A stretch of DNA of 64,000 bases from Aureococcus anophagefferens (taxonomy: Eukaryota; Sar; Pelagophyceae; Pelagomonadales; Pelagomonadaceae): the NCBI RefSeq assembly GCF_000186865.1, contig NW_008705569.1, positions 173,959 through 237,958 on the forward strand. Reading direction: 5' to 3'. Below, one piece after another: positions 21,997 through 31,466 of this stretch. The position numbers and the translations under genes are program-made. Under the pieces are notes generated by a model that was not told the DNA's origin, made no database searches, and worked only from the letters and a program-made list of their open reading frames with translations. The stretch's first letter is position 1; each line of letters begins with the position of its first letter.

Positions 21997-22039
21997 AATT
22001 GGTAAGTCGCGCGGCGTCGACGCCGGCGGGCGCGCGGCG

Positions 22040-22654
22040 CTAGACGAGCGCGTCGTCGCCGTCGAGCGCGCTCGCGGTCGTCGGGTGGGAGCAGCTCGTG
22101 CCGTGGAGCTTGTAGTTGCCGACGTGACGCGAGAGCTGGGCGATGGCGCAGCAGCCGCACCAGAGGCCGAGGCAGCAGTCGTCGAGATGGCCCGGGAGCT
22201 GCGAGAAGTCGCCGAGCATGCCCGGGTTCGGCCGAAAGTATCGCCGGACCTTGAGCCGCACCGCGAAGATGACGCCGGCCCAGGTCGCGAAGTAGATCGC
22301 CTCCGTGAGGGGCGAGTCGAGGAAGACGACGACACCCAGCGCGGCGAAGAGCACGAGCGGCGGCAGCCAGCACGGCGCGACCTGGAGCCGCCGCGCGAGC
22401 TGGCCGACGTGGACGTAGGGGCACAGGAAGCTCAGGAAGCACGACGGGTACACGTTCTCCGTGCACTCGAAGACGCCGTCCCGGAACATGTTCAGCTCGT
22501 CGTACTCCGCGAGGTGCGCCAGCTGGTTCGCCGTCAAATTGCTCGCGCCGCTCGACACCGTGCTCGTCTGGTACTGGCGGCTGCCGCCCGCCGCCGGCGC
22601 CGGCGCCTCCTCGCGCGGCTCGCTCGTCTCCACGCGCTCGTAGGCGGCGGCCAT
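22040..22654 (-). CDS. PLAC8-family cysteine-rich membrane protein
   Basis: 204 residues starting MAAAYERVETSEP; an in-frame ATG further upstream looks like leader sequence. Around 60-90 the sequence CFLSFLCPYVHVGQLARRL matches the first PLAC8 block. The later block is DDCCLGLWCGCCAIAQLSRH, the CC-x-x-x-x-CC-x-x-C motif. Two hydrophobic segments (PPLVLFAALGVVVFLD and a following helix) lie between them. Family members act at the plasma membrane in cell-size control, metal handling or calcium traffic; the specific role here is unknown. It ends 43 bp from the esterase stop, tail to tail. Confidence 0.82.
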   Translation of the reverse strand: MAAAYERVETSEPREEAPAPAAGGSRQYQTSTVSSGASNLTANQLAHLAEYDELNMFRDGVFECTENVYPSCFLSFLCPYVHVGQLARRLQVAPCWLPPLVLFAALGVVVFLDSPLTEAIYFATWAGVIFAVRLKVRRYFRPNPGMLGDFSQLPGHLDDCCLGLWCGCCAIAQLSRHVGNYKLHGTSCSHPTTASALDGDDALV

Positions 22655-22866
22655 GTCGCAGAGCGCGTCGACGCGCAAAAAACGATTGCGATCGGCCGAC
22701 GCGGTTGGCGTATGTCGGTCGGCTGCGACAAGCTTTTGAGCTCGAATCGGCGACGTTGAAGCGGCGCGAGCCGATTGCGAGCCGCCCGGGCCGCGATCGC
22801 GATCGCGACGTCGAAGCGCGCACACTGGCGTCGGACCGGCGTCCGCGATCTGGTCGATTCGCTATC

Positions 22867-25677
22867 TTACAGGCCGATGGTCTTCGGCGGCGGCGGCGAG
22901 CCGCCGAACTCCTCGTCGAAGTCGTCGTCGTAGACCTCGTCGTCCGAGGCCGGCGGCGTCGGCGGCTTCCGCTTCCGCGGCGACGACGACGACTTGCCCG
23001 CGACGGAGGACGTCGACTGGCCCGTCTTTTGCCGCTTGGCGGGCGGCAGGCAGTCGGGCATGGACGCGCCGTCGCGGAAGCTCTGGCGCGGCGGCGCCTG
23101 CGCCTTCGCCTTCGGCGGCGCCGGCGCGGCGTCGCGCTTCTGGCGCGCCTTGGCCTGCACCAGCGCGCCCGCGAGGTCGTCGCTCGTCGTCGCGGCGTCG
23201 GGGACGCGCGCGTCGGGCATGCTCTCCGTGGCGTCGGAATCCGCGACGTCGTCGTCGGCCGCCTCCGGCGCCTTCGCCTCGGGCAGCTCGGACGCCTTGG
23301 GGCCGCCCGCCTTCTCCCACTCGAGGTCGAAGAAGTTCAGGAGCTTCTCGCGCTTGGCCTTGACGTCCTCGCGCTTGAAGAGCTTCTTCGAGAAGCGGTC
23401 GCCGAAGGTCATGTCGTCGTCCGCGGCGCGCGCCGGCAGCGGCTTGTCGAAGAGGAGGTCGAAGAACTTGAGGACGTAGACGCCGCAGTCGAAGGAGTTG
23501 CGCTGCTTCGGCAGGTCCGGCGCGAAGACGGGCATCGTCTCGGCCTCGAAGCGGCCGTCGAGGTCGCGCGACGCGTGGCGGTCGGCCCAGGCGCACTTGA
23601 GGAACGCGCGGAGGTACTCGGCGATGCGGCCCTTGTCGTGGGACCGGAGGCTGTCCATGGCGAGGATGTAGGGCTCCGACGAGTCGGGCGTGGCGTCCGC
23701 GTCGTCGCCGTCGCCGTCGCTGTCGGAGTCGATTTCGATGACGTCGCCCTTCTTCGGCTTCGGCTTCGGCGCGCGCGGCGTCCGCCGCGAGGGCTTCTTG
23801 CCGGGGTTGACGACGACGGCGAGGCTCCAGTGGAGGTGCTCGTTGACGGGCACGAAGAGGAGGTCCTGGTCGAAGACGTCGACGTTCTTCGTCCACCGCT
23901 TGACCTTGGCGTAGGCCTTCTTGGCGTCGAAGGAGCCGGGGAAGGCCTCGGCCTCGAGCATCTTCGTGAAGAAGAAGGTCGAGAAGACGTGGACGCTCAC
24001 GACCGACGCGAGCTGGTTGTGCATCTTGTTCTTGAGGTAGAGGTTGATCAAATTGTCGTTGAGGAACTCGCCGTCCTGGAGGCGGAGGCGGTCGCCCTTG
24101 AGGCACGTGATCGCGTCGGGCGCCTTCGCGCTGGGGAACGTGAAGGCGGGCTCGGCGTTGGCCGGGTCGTCGACGAGGTTGACGTGCGCCGGCGCCGCGC
24201 CGCGCTTGCGCTTCGAGCCGCCGCGCGGCGCCGCGGCGGCCGGCTCCGCCTCGTTCTGCTTCGCGCGGCGGCGCTTCTCCATGGCGTCGGCGTCCGTGAC
24301 GCCGAGGAGGTAGGGGGCCGCGGCGTCCGCGCCGCTGATCAGGTTGATCGTCGCGTGCGAGTAGTGGTCGTAGAGGAAGCCGAGGACGTCGTCGGTGAAG
24401 ACGCGCGCGGCCGAGCCGGCGAGGTCGAGGACGACGTGGCAGTGGGGGCCCGGGTTCTGGCTCGGGTCGAAGCGGTCGCGGCTCAGGCTGTTGCTGACCC
24501 AGGCCGTCTTGTCCAGCGTCAGCGCGACGAACTTGACGACGGGGCCCCCGTCGCTCAGGTCCGCCGGCTCGTCGTCGCCGCAGAGGTCGATGGGGCCGGC
24601 GTCGGCGTCGTCCTGCGTCTTGTACGCCATGGACTCGATGTCGCGCGCCTGGATGGCCACGAGGCGGTAGTTGCCCGTAAACTCGCTCTTCCACTCGATG
24701 TTGATGGCCTGTTCCGAGATGACGATGCCCGCGCCGAAGTAGAGCTCCGTGCCGAAATAGACGCGCTTGCAGTTGAGCTTGCACTGCGGCGCGCCGCCGG
24801 ACTTCTTCTCGCGGCTCGGCTGGCGCCGCGTCGGCGGCGGGCTCGCGCGCCGCTCCGGCGTCTTCTTCGGCAGCGGCTTTGTGCCGTTGTACGGGCGGGC
24901 CCGGGGGCGGCCGCCGAGGACCTGGCCGCTTCCGCTTCCGTAGACGACCTTGCCGTCGTCGAGGCGCCGGCCGCTCGGGCCCGTGCCCGCGGGCCCGCGC
25001 TTCTGGCCGCCCGACTTGTACTGCTGGCCGGGCGCCGCCGTCGCGGGCTTGGCGATCTTGTGCTGCCCGAGCTGCGGCGGCGCCTTCGGCTTCGGCTTCC
25101 GCGCGCGCTCGTCGTCGCCGTCGCCTACGATCGCGTCGCGTCGCGCGCGCGCGAGGCATGGGGCGCGAGACGCGGGCCGCGCGCTGTCGGAGCCGATCTC
25201 GATGGCCTCCTCCTTGGCCTTGCCCGCCTTGTTGCCGCCGCCCTCCTGCGTCGCGCGCTGCAGCGGCAGCGGCGGCGGCGCCCCTTGAGGAGAAACAAAG
25301 TGGCGGCTCGTGCGCTGCGGCGCCTTGTGCTTCGCCGTGGTCGGCTTCAAGGCCACCATCTCCGTCGACTCCTTGGCGCGGTGGTCGCCCCGCGTCGTGC
25401 GGCTGTCCGTCGTCTGCTTCCAGTCGTCCTCGGACCCGGAATCGTCGTCCCGCACGTAGCCCCCGGTCGGGCCGCGCCGCTTCCCGGAGCCCCGCCGCTT
25501 CTCCTGCTGCTTCTCCTTGCGCCGCCGCGCGGGCGAGGCGTTATCGATGGCCCCGTGGTCGTCAAACTCGAAATCGTCCAGCCGGCTCATGCCTTGCTTT
25601 TTCTCTCCTTGCGCGCCGCGCGCGCCTTGGGCTTGAATGAAATTTCGCGTTTTGCGCTCCTCGTCGTCGTGGTCCAT
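22867..25677 (-). CDS. SUMO-specific cysteine protease (ULP/SENP type)
   Basis: 936 residues from the ATG at 25677; a shorter start (MSRLDDFEF) 87 bp downstream is possible. The first 300 residues are disordered and basic. The C48 catalytic domain spans about 500-780: GEFLNDNLINLYLKNKM, His in NEHLHWSLAVVV (near 612), Asp in LAMDSL (near 674), and Gln-Cys in LPKQRNSFDCGVYVLKFFD (Cys near 729). An acidic insert separates His and Asp, which is typical of the Ulp2/SENP6-7 branch. The likely role is removal of SUMO or trimming of SUMO chains in the nucleus. The C-terminal tail ends in Lys/Arg-rich and acidic clusters. Confidence 0.88.
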   Translation of the reverse strand: MDHDDEERKTRNFIQAQGARGAQGEKKQGMSRLDDFEFDDHGAIDNASPARRRKEKQQEKRRGSGKRRGPTGGYVRDDDSGSEDDWKQTTDSRTTRGDHRAKESTEMVALKPTTAKHKAPQRTSRHFVSPQGAPPPLPLQRATQEGGGNKAGKAKEEAIEIGSDSARPASRAPCLARARRDAIVGDGDDERARKPKPKAPPQLGQHKIAKPATAAPGQQYKSGGQKRGPAGTGPSGRRLDDGKVVYGSGSGQVLGGRPRARPYNGTKPLPKKTPERRASPPPTRRQPSREKKSGGAPQCKLNCKRVYFGTELYFGAGIVISEQAINIEWKSEFTGNYRLVAIQARDIESMAYKTQDDADAGPIDLCGDDEPADLSDGGPVVKFVALTLDKTAWVSNSLSRDRFDPSQNPGPHCHVVLDLAGSAARVFTDDVLGFLYDHYSHATINLISGADAAAPYLLGVTDADAMEKRRRAKQNEAEPAAAAPRGGSKRKRGAAPAHVNLVDDPANAEPAFTFPSAKAPDAITCLKGDRLRLQDGEFLNDNLINLYLKNKMHNQLASVVSVHVFSTFFFTKMLEAEAFPGSFDAKKAYAKVKRWTKNVDVFDQDLLFVPVNEHLHWSLAVVVNPGKKPSRRTPRAPKPKPKKGDVIEIDSDSDGDGDDADATPDSSEPYILAMDSLRSHDKGRIAEYLRAFLKCAWADRHASRDLDGRFEAETMPVFAPDLPKQRNSFDCGVYVLKFFDLLFDKPLPARAADDDMTFGDRFSKKLFKREDVKAKREKLLNFFDLEWEKAGGPKASELPEAKAPEAADDDVADSDATESMPDARVPDAATTSDDLAGALVQAKARQKRDAAPAPPKAKAQAPPRQSFRDGASMPDCLPPAKRQKTGQSTSSVAGKSSSSPRKRKPPTPPASDDEVYDDDFDEEFGGSPPPPKTIGL

Positions 25678-25926
25678 GTGCCGCTTGGCGTCTCCACGGG
25701 GTGGCTCGCACGGGCCCCGGGCACGATGCGCGCGCGTCGAGGCTGGGAGGCGCGCGTCTCGGCCGAGCTCTCCTCGGACCCGACGGCAGCATTGACCTTG
25801 AAGACTGCATTGAAGCCTCGATGCCCTCCGAAGCTTGGCCAACTAATGGCCAACGGCCCCCACTGCGCTTCCTCGTCGCCGACCATCGTCGGCCAGGACG
25901 AAAAGCTTCCGAGGGTTACTCGGCGC

Positions 25927-26835
25927 CTAGGCCGCGCGGGACGCGTTCGCGGGCGCGGACTTCTGGGCCTCGACGAACAGGACGACGTCGCGGCCGCGGC
26001 AGCGGAGCGGCGTCGCCTCGGGCACGTGGGGGTCGACGCGCACGCGGCGCTGGCGCCGGTCCACGGACACGGAGCGGAAGTCGCGCGCGTAGCCCGCGTC
26101 GAAGCCCGCGTGCTCGGCCCAGAGCCCGCGGTAGTCGTCGGAGCCGCCGATGAAGCGCGCGCCGGCGACGTTGATGCCCTTGGAGACGTAGGTCAGGGAG
26201 CAGGCGTCGTGGAAGGCCGCGGACCTGGGCGCGGAGATCCGGCCGATGTCGCGGAGGAGCTCGCGCGTGTCGTCGACGCCGAGGTACATGAGCAGCCCCT
26301 CGAGGATCCACACCGTGGGCGTGCGCTCGTCGAAGCCCGCGGCGGCCAGGTCCCTGGCCCAGGCGCCGCGCGCCGTGAAGTCCGTGGCGACGACGCGGCG
26401 CGCGGCCACCTTCGGCCGGTCGTTCGCGACCAAGGGCTCCTTGACGTCGAAGATCGTGCGCTGGTCGACCTCGAAGACCTTGAGGTCGTCGAGCCCGCCC
26501 ATGCGGAAGGCGCGCGAGTCCATGCCCGCGCCCAGGAGCACGAGCTGGCGGCAGCCGTTCGCGTAGTGGAGCCGGAGGTAGTCGTCGGCGTACCGCGTCC
26601 GCGGCGTCATGATCCACGAGCCCATGGGCTGCGCCAGGCCCTCGTCGCCCGCGAGCTTCTTCGCCAGCGGATCGTCGAAGAGGCTGTCGGGCCGCGACGA
26701 CTCCTCCCAGCGGCTCGCGGCGCACATTCGAGCGGTGAACGCGTGCGAGTTCGCCACGCGCGTCTCGGCGCAGCTCGGCTCGAGGGCGAGCGAGCGCATG
26801 GCGGACACGAGGAAGATGTTCTGCGCAGTGCCCAT
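25927..26835 (-). CDS. SAM-dependent methyltransferase of the LCMT/TIGR00027 type
   Basis: 302 residues, intronless. Family blocks are clear: RTRYADDYLRLHY, then QLVLLGAGMDSRAFRM (SAM-binding glycine loop), VFEVDQRTIFDVKEPLV (acidic residue binding the ribose) and TVWILEGLLMYLG. These are shared by leucine carboxyl methyltransferases and the bacterial and algal polyketide-type O-methyltransferases. The short length and lack of LCMT1-specific segments favour the second group. The substrate is unknown. Confidence 0.82.
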   Translation of the reverse strand: MGTAQNIFLVSAMRSLALEPSCAETRVANSHAFTARMCAASRWEESSRPDSLFDDPLAKKLAGDEGLAQPMGSWIMTPRTRYADDYLRLHYANGCRQLVLLGAGMDSRAFRMGGLDDLKVFEVDQRTIFDVKEPLVANDRPKVAARRVVATDFTARGAWARDLAAAGFDERTPTVWILEGLLMYLGVDDTRELLRDIGRISAPRSAAFHDACSLTYVSKGINVAGARFIGGSDDYRGLWAEHAGFDAGYARDFRSVSVDRRQRRVRVDPHVPEATPLRCRGRDVVLFVEAQKSAPANASRAA

Positions 26836-27012
26836 TCAACAGCTCTTGAAAAGCGCGAGTTCTCGAGCAGGGGCGAGGCGGTCGCAGACGCTGCGGCTGC
26901 CGGAGGCGTCGAGCACGGCGGCCACCTCGATGTTTGCTTCCGCGGCTGAAGCGCGCGCGAACATGTTCGGATCGATGCTTCAAGTTGATGCTGCACTAAA
27001 TTACGCCGCGCC

Positions 27013-27915
27013 CTACGCGGCGTGGACGTGCGTGTGGTAGCGGCTGCCGAGGGGCGACGGCGGCGCGTGGGCGAAGGCCGGCGCGGCGTCGGCGCCGCCC
27101 GCGGCGCGCGGCGCGGGCGCGCCGCGGGTCTCCCAGCCCTTGGCGTACTTTTGGATCTTCGCGTCGGCCTCGGCGAGCTGCTTGTTCTGGAGGCACGACA
27201 GCCCGTCGTCCTTGAGGATGGAGATGAAGTGGGGCAGGTCCGGCGCGCGGTCCCTGGCCTCGCGGAAGCGGATCGCGCGCTCGCACGCGTCCCTCCGCGC
27301 GGCCTTGGCGAGCTCCTCGAGGAGCTCGAGGCCCTGGGTCGCGTTCTGGTGCACGCGGGCGCGCTCCTTGAGGCGCGGGTCCGCGGAGGCGTCGACGCGG
27401 GCCTGGAGCGCCTGGACCGCGGAGAGCTTCGCCGCGAGCGTCTTCACCTTGGCCTCGAGCTGCTCGTGGAGCGCGTGGCGCCGCTCGGCGGGCGTGAGCT
27501 TGGGCGAGGACGTCTCGGGCCCGGCGGCGGCGCGCTTCGCGAGCTCGTCGAGGCGCGCCTGCTCGAAGACCGCGCGCGTCGCCGCGCCGGCGCCCGACGC
27601 GTTCTCGGGCAGCGCGCCGACGCCCTGGAGCTTCGCGAGCGCCGCCATGGCCTCGTCGAGGGCCGCGTCCTTCTTGAGGAACTTCTTCGCGTGCTTCGAC
27701 ACGGGCTTGCGCAGGATGGCCTTGCGCCGCGGCCGCGCCTCCTCCAGGGGCTGGGGCAGCGGGCCCAGGATCGTCGTCGACCGGCTCCCGGGCAGCGCCT
27801 TGTGCGTCGCGTCGGAGCCGCGGATGTTCATCAACGCGTCCGTCGACCGCGCCTTGGACAGGGCCCGCCGCAGGCCGTTCAGGCTCGGCGCCTCCGGATC
27901 CATGTCGACGCCCAT
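27013..27915 (-). CDS. Hypothetical coiled-coil protein
   Basis: 300 residues from an ATG at 27915 (MGVDMDPEAPSLNGLRRAL). The first third is basic (RRKAILRKPVSKHAKKFLKK). Residues about 150-215 form a heptad-like helix (LHEQLEAKVKTLAAKLSAV). A tail rich in Ala and Pro follows. No known domain is visible. It shares a 133-bp divergent promoter with the sulfotransferase gene. Confidence 0.6.
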   Translation of the reverse strand: MGVDMDPEAPSLNGLRRALSKARSTDALMNIRGSDATHKALPGSRSTTILGPLPQPLEEARPRRKAILRKPVSKHAKKFLKKDAALDEAMAALAKLQGVGALPENASGAGAATRAVFEQARLDELAKRAAAGPETSSPKLTPAERRHALHEQLEAKVKTLAAKLSAVQALQARVDASADPRLKERARVHQNATQGLELLEELAKAARRDACERAIRFREARDRAPDLPHFISILKDDGLSCLQNKQLAEADAKIQKYAKGWETRGAPAPRAAGGADAAPAFAHAPPSPLGSRYHTHVHAA

Positions 27916-28048
27916 CGCGGCTGCCCCGAAACGAGACGGTCGCAAGCTAACCGTCCCCCGAGCCACCTCATCGGCGCCGTTGGGGGGATCTTCGGCGCGC
28001 CTAGAAATCCTCAATCGGGGCTGCCTAAAAAAGATGGGCTGAAGCAAA

Positions 28049-29143
28049 ATGAGCCTGCTCCTGCTCGTCGTCGCCTGCGTGCGCGGCGACGACGACGTGC
28101 TGCGCGACCCGGCCGCGACGCTGCGCAACCGCTGGGCCATCACGCGGCTGCGCTTCGAGGCCATCACGAAGCGCTTCGTCGACGAGGCGCCGAACGCGAC
28201 GCGCTCCCTCGCGCGCAGCGACGCGCCGTCGCCGGCGCGGCCCTTCGTCTTCCTGCACCAGCGGAAGACGGGCGGCACGACGCTGCGCAAGGGCCTGCAC
28301 CGCCGCGCGCAGCAGCTGGGCGTCCACAGCTGGCTCCCCTGCTTCGACGACGTGCCGTGCCAGTCGTACGCGGCGCCGGAGTTTCTCGCCAACGTCTCCC
28401 TGCTCGGCGGCCACCTCGCCTGGCCCGACGTGGCGGCGCGGCTGCCCGGCGGCTTCGACTGCTTCACGGTCTTCCGCGAGCCCGTCGCGCGCGTCGAGAG
28501 CTGCTGGAACTTCCGCTTCGTCCAGCAGCCGCAGCTGCCCAACTGGAAGGCCCGGGGCGCGACGCCGCGCGAGCCCTTCCACGCCATGAACGCGACGGCG
28601 CTCCGCGCGACGCTGCCCGTCGCGCGGTCGCTGCAGCGCGAGGGCTGCAACAACGAGCCCTACCGCGTGCTCGGACCGTTCTCCCGCGGCGACGAGGACG
28701 CGGTGTCGTCGCTCACGTCGGCGGATGCGGCGAGCGACGTCGACGTGGCCACGGACGCCCTCTTCGAGACGCTCGAACACGCCGGCCGCTGCGTCGTCGG
28801 CGTCCTCGAGCGCTGCGACGACACCGCGGAGGTCCTCGCGCATTTCCAGCCCTGGGCGGCGGCCGTCGCCCGGAGCGAGTGCGCCCACGACGCGACGATG
28901 CTCCAGCGCGGGAGCACGGCGCGGGCGGGGCTGGACGCGGCGCAGGTGGACGCCGTGCGGCGCGAGAACGCGCTCGAGGTCCACGCCTACGCGGCCGCGA
29001 ACGCGATGCTCGACGCGCAGCTCGCGGTCGCGCGGGGCGCCAACCCCTGGCGGCGGACCGCGGACGGCGAGGGGCGGCGCGCGTGGCTGGACGCGGCGGA
29101 CAAGGTGGCGCGCGGGAGCCGGGAGGCAACGACTGCAACATAA
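28049..29143 (+). CDS. Secretory-pathway sulfotransferase
   Basis: 364 residues, intronless, starting [13 protein letters not shown], a short signal peptide or anchor. The 5'-phosphosulfate loop is [18 protein letters not shown], and the 3'-phosphate segment is [20 protein letters not shown]. Both motifs are standard for PAPS-dependent carbohydrate sulfotransferases of the Golgi lumen. Four to six cysteines could form disulfides. The acceptor, possibly a cell-wall or exudate polysaccharide, is not determined by sequence. Confidence 0.8.
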   Translation: MSLLLLVVACVRGDDDVLRDPAATLRNRWAITRLRFEAITKRFVDEAPNATRSLARSDAPSPARPFVFLHQRKTGGTTLRKGLHRRAQQLGVHSWLPCFDDVPCQSYAAPEFLANVSLLGGHLAWPDVAARLPGGFDCFTVFREPVARVESCWNFRFVQQPQLPNWKARGATPREPFHAMNATALRATLPVARSLQREGCNNEPYRVLGPFSRGDEDAVSSLTSADAASDVDVATDALFETLEHAGRCVVGVLERCDDTAEVLAHFQPWAAAVARSECAHDATMLQRGSTARAGLDAAQVDAVRRENALEVHAYAAANAMLDAQLAVARGANPWRRTADGEGRRAWLDAADKVARGSREATTAT

Positions 29144-29297
29144 GCCTCAATCAATGAATTTTCCAGCCCAAGTTTTGTCCTTGTCATTCTCAACCGCAGA
29201 ATCGATCGATTCAGAATCAGTGCCTGCGACGTCTCGCCGCGCTGCTCGCCACTCACACGCTCATCGCACCGCACCACTTGCACGTCCACACACCATC

Positions 29298-31425
29298 ATG
29301 CTCGCCGCGCGCCTCGCCGCGCGCCCGCTCCTGCGCCTGCGCCGGCTGCCGCTGGCCGCTTCGTACTCGGCCGTGCCCGACGAGCCCTGGGCCGCGCCCA
29401 AGGAGCCCTGCGAGCTGCGCTCCCGCTACGACGCGCTCGTCCAGGAGGGCCGCGACGACGAGCACGACGCCGCCTGGGATCGCCTGCGTCCGGAGGGCGT
29501 CGCGGCCGCGGTCGCGCGCGCGCGCTACGACGTCGCGGAGACGCTCACCGGCGACAAGGCCTGCGAGGCCGCGGGCCTCGACGCGCTCGGCATCACGCGG
29601 CCGACGACGGTCTTCCGCAACCTGACCTTCGAGGAGCTCCGGACCCACGAGCTCGCCAACGGCGAGGGCGTCCTCGCGCGCGCGGCCTACGGGGACACGT
29701 TCGCCGTGGACACGGGCGAGTTCACGGGCCGGTCGCCGGGCGACAAGTGGACCGTGCGGCGCGCCGGCTCCGAGTCGGAGAAGCACCTCTGGTGGGGCCC
29801 CGTGAACAAGCCCATGCGGCCCGAGGTCTTCGACGAGCTCCTCGCGGGGGCCGTCGACTACTTCGACGGCCTCGACAAAGTCTACGTCGCGGACCTGCAC
29901 TGCGGCGCGAGCGCGGGCTCGCGCATCAACGTCCGCTTCGTGCACGAGCTCGCGTGGCAGCAGCACTTCGTGACGAACATGTTCATCCGGCCCGAGTCGC
30001 TCGCGGGCTTCCTGCCGACGGACGAGCGCGTGGACTTCACGATCGTCAACGCGTGCGCGCTGCGGAACGAGCGCTGGGAGGCGCACGGCCTGAACAGCGA
30101 CGTCGCCGTCGCCTTCGACCTCGAGCGGAAGCTCGCGGTCATCTACGGCACCTACTACGGCGGCGAGAACAAGAAGGGCATCTTCTCGCTCATGAACTAC
30201 CTGCTCCCGCTCCGGGGCATCCTCTCGATGCACTGCTCGGCGAACGTCGGCGAGTCCGGCGACGTCGCGCTCTTCTTCGGCCTCAGCGGCACGGGCAAGA
30301 CGACGCTCTCCGCGGACCCGAAGCGCGCGCTCATCGGCGACGACGAGCACGGCTGGGACGACGCGGGCGTCTTCAACTTCGAGGGCGGCTGCCAGTGTGG
30401 AAATCAACCACTGGTTTGGGGGGTCCCCACCAAACTTCAGAACTCTCTAGCTCCGTCAAATCGACGTCGATTCGGCTGATTTTTGGACGAATCGATTGCT
30501 CTCGTCGAGTTCTCGAAGCACGGCAGAAAGCTTTGCGTCGAAACGGTCGCATACGCGCACATTGAAGTCGGGCTGAAGATTTGATTTCCACACAGGCGGC
30601 TGCTACGCCAAGACCGCGGACCTGCAGGAGTCGTCGGAGCCCGACATCTTCAAAGCGATCCGCGCGGACGCCATGCTCGAGAACGTCGCGCTCGACCCCG
30701 AAAGCGGCGCGCCGGACTACTCGGATCTGTCCAAGACGCCCAACGGCCGCGTGTCGTACCCGATCCACCACATCCGGACGTTCCACCGGCCGCAGGCCGC
30801 GGGCCACCCGGAGACCGTGGTCTTCCTCACCTGCGACGCCTTCGGCGTCCTGCCGCCCGTGTCGCGCCTGAGCGAGGGCCAGGCCATGTACCACTTCCTC
30901 TCCGGCTACACGGCCAAGGTCGCCGGCACGGAGCGCGGCGTCGCCGAGCCGACGGCGACGTTCTCCGCGTGCTTCGGCGCGGCCTTCCTCACGCTCCACC
31001 CGACGGTCTACGCGGACCTGCTCCGCGACAAGCTCCGGCGCCACGGCGCGACGGCCTACCTCGTCAACACGGGCTGGGCCGGCGGCGGCTACGGCGTCGG
31101 CGAGCGCATGGCCATCGACGTCACGCGCGCGTGCGTCGACGCGGTCCTCGACGGGTCCATCCAAAACGCGGACTTCGCGACGACGCCCGTCTTCGGCCTC
31201 GACGTGCCGACGGCGCTCCCGGGCGTCGACGCGGCGCTCCTGGACCCGCGGCGCTCGTGGGCGGACCCCGCGGCGTACGACGCGGCGCTCGAGAAGCTCG
31301 GCCGCCTCTACCGCATCAACTTCGAGCAGTACGACTCCCCCGACGTCGCGGCCCACGGGCCCGATGTCTCCCTCACGGCCGACGAGCGCGCCGAGGTCGC
31401 CTACCTCGTCGCCAGCGAGAAGTAG
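29298..31425 (+). CDS. PCK: ATP-dependent phosphoenolpyruvate carboxykinase
   Basis: Exons 29298-30384 and 30596-31425 (638 residues). It converts oxaloacetate and ATP to phosphoenolpyruvate, CO2 and ADP, for gluconeogenesis or carbon recycling. The N terminus [20 protein letters not shown] resembles a mitochondrial presequence. Diagnostic blocks are [27 protein letters not shown], the P-loop [11 protein letters not shown] (near 330) and GDDEHGWDD. After splicing, FNFEGGCYAKT is restored. [17 protein letters not shown] follows near the C terminus. These define the ATP-type enzyme, not the GTP type. The intron is a full-length group A introner, and it provides the cleanest demonstration of the splicing mechanism in this window. 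Confidence 0.95.
30393..30595 (+). mobile_element. Introner element, group A, copy 2 (PEPCK gene)
   Basis: 203 bp. The 8-bp duplication GCGGCTGC is perfect (30385-30392 and 30596-30603). The left end CAGTGTGGAAATC has one mismatch to the right end. The intron is 30385-30595: GC donor from the target copy, CAG acceptor from the element. The invariant PEPCK sequence fixes the junction. Confidence 0.95.
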
Positions 31426-31466
31426 AGGCCCGCGCGTCCCCCCCCAAGCAGGCGCCCGCCCCATGC

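Noticed and set aside
22705..26949. 1414-codon open frame on the plus strand
   Set aside because: It lies antisense to the ULP/SENP protease and methyltransferase genes, has Arg/Val/Leu-rich low-complexity composition and no motif. High GC makes antisense stops rare.
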